A model generated the notes under the pieces. The model had not been told where the DNA came from, ran no database searches, and saw nothing but the letters and a program-made list of their open reading frames with translations. Below are positions 57,237-64,000 of a DNA stretch of 64,000 nucleotides, piece by piece (position 1 is the stretch's first letter; each line of letters starts with the position of its first letter). Location of the stretch: NCBI RefSeq assembly GCF_905404315.1, contig NC_066309.1, forward strand, positions 4,340,001-4,404,000. The letters run 5' to 3'. The stretch is from Leptidea sinapis (lineage: Eukaryota; Arthropoda; Insecta; Lepidoptera; Pieridae). A program made the translations under genes and the position numbers.

Positions 57237-57709
57237 TCTATATATATAAAAATGATTGCTGTTTGTTAGTCTCGCTAAAACTGGAGAACGACTGGACCGA
57301 TTTGGCTAAGTTTGGTCTTGAATTATTTGTGGAAGTCCAGAGAAGGTTTAAAAGGTTTGAATAAATATGATAATGCTCGGAATTAAATAAAAACTACGAT
57401 TTTGATTTTCCTTTTTTGATGTGTCCCCCGTCGGCGTCGTTCAGAAATCAAATTAAAATAATAGTTTACTATGAATAACTAATTAGAATTTTTATTTATA
57501 TGTATTTCTTTCTATGTATATTATAGACTAAAAGCCTATCAATAGGTAGCACATACAAATTTATTAATATTAAGGGTATAAGATTTGCATAAGAAGTGTA
57601 TTAAATTAAATCTCTGTTAATTTATTTTATACTTTAGGGAAGTCGGTTTCTCTGAACGCAGTTTTTTTATATTTATTATGTACAGAACAACGTCTGTTGG
57701 GTCAGCTAG
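57237..57709 (+). mobile_element. Helitron-like element, second of three end to end
   Basis: It begins TCTATATATATAAAAATGAT immediately after the previous CTAG. It contains gaacgactggaccgatttgg and ends acgtctgttgggtcagCTAG at 57706-57709. Confidence 0.8.
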
Positions 57710-57960
57710 TATGTATATAAAAATGAATTGCTGTTCGTTAGTCTCGCTTAAACTCTACAACGGCTGGACCGATTCGGCTGATTTTGGTCTAAAATTAATT
57801 GTGTACTTCCAGAGAAGGTTTAAAAGGTGAATATATATGAAAATATTCGGAATAAAATAAAAACAACGATTTTGATTAACCTTCGATGTGTCCCCCGTCG
57901 TGCAGAAATCAAATTAAAATAATAATTTAAAATGAATAACTAATTAGAATTTTTATATCT
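57710..57960 (+). mobile_element. Helitron-like element, third of three, 3' truncated
   Basis: It begins tatgtatataaaaatgaatt right after the CTAG and follows the second element closely (ctacaacggctggaccgatt). It loses similarity near 57960 and lacks a 3' end. Confidence 0.7.
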
Positions 57961-58185
57961 TTTTAACTTTCTCAGGAGGTAAAAAGGTAGTTGGAGCGCA
58001 GCGGTGATCAATCCTAAATCTAAGCATAAACATTATAATATTAATTATTATTAATACATTAATTCATACTATATTTAGCTTAATTAATTATCTATTCTTT
58101 TATTTAAAATACAATATTAAGTACTATAATTATAATAATAAAGCCTACTTTATTGACTTACTATTTGTAACATTATAATAACTAT
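57961..58185. other. Unassigned AT-rich DNA
   Basis: No gene recognised. Confidence 0.35.
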
Positions 58186-58645
58186 CGACCAACTTAGGCT
58201 CAATTTCACCAGTACCACGACTGCTTAGGCAGTACAATGAGATAAATAAAGAAATAGTGAACATAGAAGACATATTTTCCAATAGTCTACAGGAACTTAA
58301 ACGTAATCATCGGAAACTTTACAATAAATAAAAAACAATCGGTATTTATATAAATAAATATCTTTTTTCCTTTTATATGTAATAATTAAACTTATGTAAC
58401 TTAAAGTCTATAATTAACTTTAAATTGTTATTAAATTTTATTTTAAATTATATTGGTAATTAGTTAATAGTTAGTAATAATAAGTATGTAATAATTAATA
58501 CTAGTCACAGCAGCAACTGTGAATGTTGTGTACATCTATTATTGGTACTCGCATCAGTAATGTAATTTCCTAGATAGTGTTACATGTAATTGTTATATGT
58601 GTGTACTGTCGATGTACCTTTTAGAATAAATAAATAAATATATTT
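58186..58645 (+). pseudogene. LINE 3' end with SPxxR C-terminal block and (TAAA)n tail
   Basis: 58188-58331 reads STNLGSISPVPRLLRQYNEI then FSNSLQELKRNHRKLYNK and a stop, a clear TNxGxxSPxxR block. The 3' UTR ends aataaataaataaatatat at about 58624-58642. Strongly 5' truncated. Confidence 0.75.
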
Positions 58646-59177
58646 ATAAAGATTTTCATTTAAGGCACCTGGCGGGTAAATAAAACATTAATAATCAAGT
58701 AAATTAAAAAAGTTGGCTCAAGTACAAGTAGTTGAAAGAAATTGTAAATTAAATTGAACCCACAGCTAGCAATTCTGCGTTTGATTGAATTTCTTGTATG
58801 AATGGAAATAAATTAACTATCGAAAACCTTATTATTAAAGTTAAAGGTAACTTGTAGTAACTTGTGGAAAATTATGAACTTTCGTTACCTACTTATGTAA
58901 TCTGATGAATAATTGCTCAATTACGAAGCTTTGAGAATTACTCGGGCAATTTATTCTTTAATTAAAACCAACAGAAGTTTTTTTTTAAATAGCGCCATTA
59001 TCTACAACCAGTCAAGTGCGTGTAAGACTTGCATACGGTTCCGTTTTATCGCACAATAAATATTTTTTGAAGCGAAGCTATTATATGGAAGCTCTCTATC
59101 CGTCTTAAACGTCATATTTTGACAGCAATACATACACGAAACCGTCAGTCGACACCTATTACATGATTATATAATTA
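58646..59177. other. Unassigned AT-rich DNA
   Basis: No gene or repeat recognised. Confidence 0.35.
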
Positions 59178-59615
59178 CGAGCTGACCCAGCAAACGTAGT
59201 ATTGCCATATAACTAAAAAAAATCAATTATTAAAATTTTAATGGAACCGATTCTCAGACCTACCAAATATATCGTACTACAATTATTGTATTCGATTGCC
59301 ATCTTGCAACCCTATATTGGAACAGAATAATATAAAAATCGTGATACAAAAATAGTTGTAGATCGTAGAACGGCGAAAATTTAAATTTGTATGTATTTTT
59401 TCAATGCTGAATCATAATAAAATAAAAATATAAAATATGTCAAGAAATTAAAAAAAAAATTGGGGCGGACTACCTTAACATTTAGGGGGATGAAAAATAG
59501 ATAATAGATAGAACAGACCTACTGCATATGAATATAAAATTTCGTAAAAATCAGTAAAGCCGTTTCGGAGGAGTAAGGTAACTAATATTGTGACACGAGT
59601 ATTTTATATATAAGA
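59178..59615 (-). mobile_element. Helitron-like element, 438 bp
   Basis: The minus-strand 5' end A|TCTTATATATAAAATACTCG is at 59615 and the 3' end tttgctgggtcagCTCG (mutated CTAG) at 59178. It is related to 24345-24825 and 53743-54240. Confidence 0.75.
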
Positions 59616-59629
59616 TGTCGCAGTTATTG

Positions 59630-59750
59630 TGTCAAAGACGTGATATTATAATTTCACCATTTATATTATAGTTTTTTTTTTACTTAATTTTTTACATTTT
59701 AACGGCCTGGTTTTAGTGACATTGCAATGTCACGGGTAAGGCGATGATAT
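59630..59750. repeat. Family J repeat fragment
   Basis: aacggcctggttttagtgac then attgcaatgtcac; this is the inverse of 32590-32640. Confidence 0.5.
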
Positions 59751-59774
59751 TTTGACAATTGTACTTTTTTTTTT

Positions 59775-59925
59775 TGTTTTTCGTTTTTAACCGACTTCAA
59801 ATAAGAAGGAGGTTATCAATTCGTCGGTTTTTTTATGTGTTACTTCAGAACTTTCGACTGGGTGAGCCGATTTTATTTCCTTTTTTATTTGAAAGCTGGT
59901 GCTTCCCGTTTCGCCCCATCATAAT
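59775..59925 (+). repeat. Common insect dispersed repeat motif
   Basis: aaccgacttcaaataagaag, gaggttatcaattcgtcggt, ttcgactgggtgagccgatt. I recognise this text as a frequent insect repeat, probably a Helitron or similar; the ends are unclear. Confidence 0.5.
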
Positions 59926-60663
59926 TTAACGAAAAATTGCAATAATTGTATCTACAATTAGATTTATTAATCACGTATAAAAATACGCAATATTTTTTTA
60001 CATTTAAGTGCATATTACATTTTTTGAAGTTGGTTTTTGTTTTGTTAATAAATTATTTTGTGAAAAAGTTTCTAATGATAAATGCAGGTGGTGTATAAAA
60101 TGTGGCCTTAAAATATTTAAAACTAATTGTCCGTGAAAACCATCACCACCAACGCCTTCGCCGGTCTCATTTAATTTAAATATAAATTGAACATAAAAAT
60201 AAATTTAAAAACTTCCTATATCAGTAACGCATTCACCTTTTATTAAAAACCCCCCTCTTTCGAACACAAGATAAATCTATTTGGATTTACAAGATAAAGA
60301 TATATCTAAAACCACCATAGTCTTAATTATCTGAACCGGACGGACCGCTGACAGACAGATAGCTTGATTTAATTACAAATATTAATCAAGTTTTACCCTT
60401 CCCTTTCTTCAATAGAAAATTAAGCAAGATTTACATCTTGCCCCGTTGAATAATCAGCTGATCTAGCAGATTTATACAGATAGGGCTTTTTATGCAGTCT
60501 CGTATTTCTAATTTTTAACTTATATTATAATTACAAATATATATTTTGTTTATTACTCTAAGATAATATTTACTCTATTGTTACTCAAAGAAGATAGATC
60601 CTATGTTTTTTAAAATATGGATCTCGTCAATGGTTAGCTGAGATTAAAGTGAAAATTATTACC
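59926..60663. other. Unassigned AT-rich DNA
   Basis: No gene or repeat recognised. Confidence 0.35.
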
Positions 60664-60880
60664 AAAGAGGATGTAAATACTACGTAATGAGAGGCAGGAC
60701 GGCCTCTGACATAAGTTTGAAATGGTAGTAATTACAGTATGGCAATTGGCGACGAAGTATAATCCGGCTTAGTGTGAAAGAGAACAGATGCAGAACAGAG
60801 AACATAGTGGATTTTGGCTACCTCCGTTTTTTACAAGATTATAGCCATCGTCTGTCAATCTATCAATGACAGCACTTTTG
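60664..60880 (+). repeat. Family E dispersed repeat, copy 3
   Basis: gaggatgtaaatactacgta, ctccgttttttacaagatta, ctgtcaatctatcaatgaca. Confidence 0.7.
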
Positions 60881-60973
60881 ATTTCCATACGTCCAAAATA
60901 AAATATTTGGAAACCACAGAGGAGAAATTTATTCTAGAATATTAATAATTATCCGTCTATTTACAATTTTTTT

Positions 60974-61385
60974 ATGGAAGAGGAGGACAAATGAGCTTAC
61001 AGGTCACCTAATGTTAAGTTATCACGTCACTAAGGTTAAGTGTTGAGATATAAATAACGGGATCACGCGAAAGTTATATTATTTTTATTAAATTTTTACT
61101 ATTGACTTTTGACAGAAGGAAGTCTATCCTGGCAGTTAGTTTATTATAAAGACCTTATATCATATTAAATCGCCAGTTACATCAGATTACCCGATGGTGA
61201 TCTGCCGCCCAAATTCTCTTGCAACACCAGAGGAATCACAGAAGCGTTGCCGGACCTTAAGGAAGGTGTACGCTCTTTTTGACCCATGGTACCCAAGGTA
61301 CCCATGTCTTATCGCACTGGCAACACCAATTAAAGAAGGTCATTCCACAGCTTTGTTGTACGTGTAAGAAAGTTCCTTGAAAACC
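60974..61385 (+). repeat. Family B dispersed repeat split by a ~150-bp insertion
   Basis: The 5' part is 60974-61036 (gaagaggaggacaaatgagc to ttatcacgtcac) and the 3' part 61185-61385 (cttgcaacaccagaggaatc to gttccttgaaaacc). Confidence 0.65.
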
Positions 61386-61727
61386 TTTATTCCTTATTAT
61401 TATTAATTTATTATTATGAAACTACATGATAATTTCATACATTTTTTCAGTCAAATTAATTGGAAGCTTATTATGAAAACTGCTTTTACGCCCGTTGAAT
61501 CAACTTTGCACAGAATTTCCATACTAATTGAAGTTATACACGGAGCAACAAAGTTTGGTTTCGCTCGTTATACTCGTGTTTCTTACAGTGCTTACGTAAG
61601 TTTTAACTGAGTATGCAGTTAAGATTCAAAGATTATCATAGTGTTATTTAGTAAAATGATTTATTGCACTTTTCACGAAATCATCCGCGGCACTTTGAGA
61701 TGTCAGGCCAATCCAAGAAAAGCTGTT
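61386..61727. other. Unassigned AT-rich DNA
   Basis: The open frame 61416-61610 has no recognisable domain. Confidence 0.35.
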
Positions 61728-62335
61728 GAAGACTAGATTGAGGTGGTACGGGCATGTCATGAGGCGACCAAAAGATCATATGACCATAAGAGAGCGCTTG
61801 ATATTAACACCGGACCAAGAGGACGCGAAAGACCCCTATTGACATTTCTTTATGAAAATAGGGGACGAGACGAGCAGAACGTTCAGCTGATGGTAATTGA
61901 TACGCCCTGCCCATTGTAGTGGGCAGGGCGTATCAGCAGTGTGGCTCAGGATTCTTGTAAATCCCCAAAAATTCTGAGTGGCACTACAACTGCTCTTGTC
62001 ACCTAGAGACATAAGATGTTAAGTCTCATTTGCCCAGTAATTTCACTAGCGACGGCGTCCTTCAGACCGAAACATATGATTATAATGCTTACACATCACT
62101 GCTTCACGGCAGAAATAGGCGCCGTTGTGGTACCGATAATCTAGCCAACATCCTGTGCAAAAGAGCCCCACACTGGTAAACTGGTAAACATGGCAATCAG
62201 TTATAGACAAAGACCTACAAAAAGCCCAAATAGCCCGCAGACGACCCAGGAGAGAACGTCCTGGCGAAGACTGATTAGGAGAACCGACCCCAACTAAAAT
62301 GGGAAAGGGCGAGAATGAAGAAATAGCACTTTTTA
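61728..62335 (+). pseudogene. RTE-like LINE 3' end interrupted by a SINE-like element
   Basis: Before the insertion the plus strand reads RLRWYGHVMRRPKDHMTIRE. After it, it reads SYRQRPTKSPNSPQTTQERT and SWRRLIRRTDPN with a stop, the typical 'RLRWYGHV…W…L…DPK' C terminus. The family A element occupies 61850-62177. Confidence 0.8.
61850..62177 (-). repeat. Family A SINE-like element with an internal foldback
   Basis: Full length on the minus strand. At 61898-61935 it has an extra inverted copy of its own sequence (tgatacgccctgccca, 6-nt loop, tgggcagggcgtatca) not seen in other copies. Confidence 0.85.
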
Positions 62336-62379
62336 CGAAATTTATTTCATTTTAATTGTACACAAATAAAATTTGAAAA
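62336..62379. other. Short spacer between LINE and SINE
   Basis: A/T-rich; possibly the LINE tail. Confidence 0.3.
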
Positions 62380-62445
62380 ACAAAATTTTATTAACGATGC
62401 GGGTTTCGAACCAACGACCTCCGGCGTTTCGTGCCGGTGCTCTAA
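62380..62445 (-). repeat. Family D tRNA-headed SINE, partial
   Basis: The minus strand reads gttagagcaccggcacgaaa, cgccggaggtcgttggttcg and acccgcatcgttaataaaat. The head's 5' third is missing. Confidence 0.7.
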
Positions 62446-64000
62446 CATTTTCATTTTAATTATGTTAAGAAGCACCTCAGAAGTCATAACATAAAATTAA
62501 TAAAAAACTATTTGATGATGAATAATGCGTTTATACTATTAACATTATAGTTAACTAGAGGTCCCGGCAAACCGGTGACTAGTCACAGTCTTATGCATCA
62601 ATATTTCACACTGCATTAGCCCCCCCCCCCCCCATCCATTCCACTAATGAGACCATAATAATAGTATCAGTAGCACTTAGTTTTAGTCTTTTAAAGGAAG
62701 TTACCAGATTATTATGAAATCGTCAAAAGTTCGTAGTTGCGTGGGGCTCATAACACATAAATCATTTTATGCACATTTGCACGATTAACTCTTACTTATT
62801 TCTTAGGTACCCTTCGTAGGTACCCACCTACTCAGGGCTGAAGCGCGCGTAAAAGACAGTAGGCACTATTTAACGCTACTTATCTATTTACTTGTGTCAG
62901 TAAGGCCACGATACAGTAATACAACAGTACTTAACTTCAAACTAGAGCACCCCAATCGACACACGCACACATACACACGATTTACATGGCCGCTAAGCAA
63001 TCTTGGGAGGACTAAACTATTGAGTGCCACGCCGTACGCCACCGAGACTGGTTGCTGTCTGAGTTAAATTAGTTATGCTGCATTTTTATACACAACAACC
63101 CTAGCGCTGACGTAGGTATAAATTTCAAGGACAGCGCTGAGTTAAGTTACTGTTCTATTACCTGTATTGTGGTAAGGCCGAGCACCAACGCGGCAATACC
63201 AAAGATACCTTACAGCTTATACGATGAAATATAAAAAAAATACCTGCTTACTTTGCCTAAGTACGTATGTTCTTACGTTAAGTTTTGTTTATTCAGCACC
63301 ATTTTATGTATCTCCATTTTTGTGAAGACATTTACTCGGATCAAATAAACAGAGAAAGGAAAATATATAATATCTATGACAGGAATAAAAACGCCTCGCT
63401 GTCGCGGTAAGGCACTGACATCCGACCACTTTATCTACCTCGAGGATTCCCCGCGCCTGTACTACCCGGTTACACTATCTCGGGACCTAACGACCATGAC
63501 GTCACATCGTCGCTTAGGTACGGTGTGCAAAACAAGCATCAATAGGATATTATTATCAATAAATAAAGTACGATTTATTTTTTCTGTATTATTGATTGAT
63601 GTCAAGGTGTTGTGTTGTGATGCTGATTATTATTAATATAATGATGAAAAAGCTAAGAAAGAATGCAGAAGAAGTAAAATAAGTATTTTTTTTTTCTGTC
63701 AAAACTCTTATAGCGACACAAAACAACATCAGAAGTCAAAACGTAGCAATGAAAATATCAGAAACAAGGCAGTGAATATCACAAATTTACATGTAACGGT
63801 AGTGAAACTGCAAACCGTACCGTCGCAACGGGACGAGTGCGACGGGGTGAAAAAGGAACGGGAGATATTGTAGCCGCGTAGTAAATGTACGTACCTAAAG
63901 CGTAGAGTGACGCATGCCTGGTTCTGCGCATAATTAGTGACAGCCCTACGTTTGTGTATTGCGTAGTTCATATATATGCGTATACAAATGGCTTTAACAG
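62446..64000. other. Unassigned DNA, locally GC-richer, with a C14 run
   Basis: A run of 14 C lies at 62620-62633. 62930-63200 and 63380-63540 are GC-richer than the rest of the window. The open frames 63376-63636 and 63729-63971 have no recognisable domain. No repeat from the rest of the window was found here. It could hold gene-proximal DNA, but I see no exon. Confidence 0.4.

Noticed and set aside
1..64000. CRISPR array or prokaryotic operon structure
   Set aside because: No regularly spaced short repeats and no compact gene clusters. The tandem units seen are inside Helitrons or are simple LINE tails.

Overview
The window looks like AT-rich nuclear DNA from a lepidopteran insect (moth or butterfly). 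The evidence is the repeat content: tRNA-headed SINEs, a hairpin-rich ~300-bp SINE-like family, many short Helitron-like elements with A|TC...CTAG|T ends, mariner relics, and fragments of RTE-, jockey- and CR1-like LINEs. All of this is read by eye; no database search was possible. I found no convincing host protein-coding gene, no rRNA and no functional tRNA gene. Nearly everything recognisable is a mobile element, usually truncated or nested in another element.

Layout. 1-8.8 kb: two inverted ~0.95-kb arms (1-945 and 7886-8828), each carrying the promoter side and start codon of a THAP-like zinc-finger protein. The interior holds a deleted mariner, a ~1.8-kb repeat unit with a nested MITE, and an LTR-like block. 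8.8-11.1 kb: little, apart from one SINE-like copy. 11.4-15.7 kb: the best preserved gene-like object, a LINE on the minus strand. Its ORF1 has PHD finger, coiled coil and a C-terminal domain resembling baculovirus FP proteins. Its ORF2 has endonuclease and reverse transcriptase and is interrupted by one stop codon. 16-20.3 kb: SINE, Helitron and mariner copies, and a second copy of the 1.8-kb unit. 20.5-32 kb: LINE 3' ends, SINEs, Helitrons (one lying inside a decayed Helitron helicase) and several perfect hairpins. 32-48 kb: a dense SINE/LINE mosaic including a 280-bp inverted duplication (33523-34543). 48.25-50.35 kb: the longest stretch with no recognised repeat. 50.3-62.4 kb: end-to-end Helitron series, LINE 3' ends and SINE-in-LINE nesting. 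62.4-64 kb: unassigned, locally GC-richer.

The elements relate by dependence rather than as a pathway. Deleted mariner copies and short Helitrons would need enzymes supplied elsewhere, and SINEs would need a LINE. The THAP arms and the interrupted LINE are what is left of autonomous elements. I did not find a clearly new functional system. The items most worth a second look are the THAP inverted-repeat structure, the single-stop LINE, the recurrent perfect hairpins that look like template-switch events, the end-to-end Helitrons, and the 280-bp inverted duplication that could form a long hairpin RNA if transcribed.
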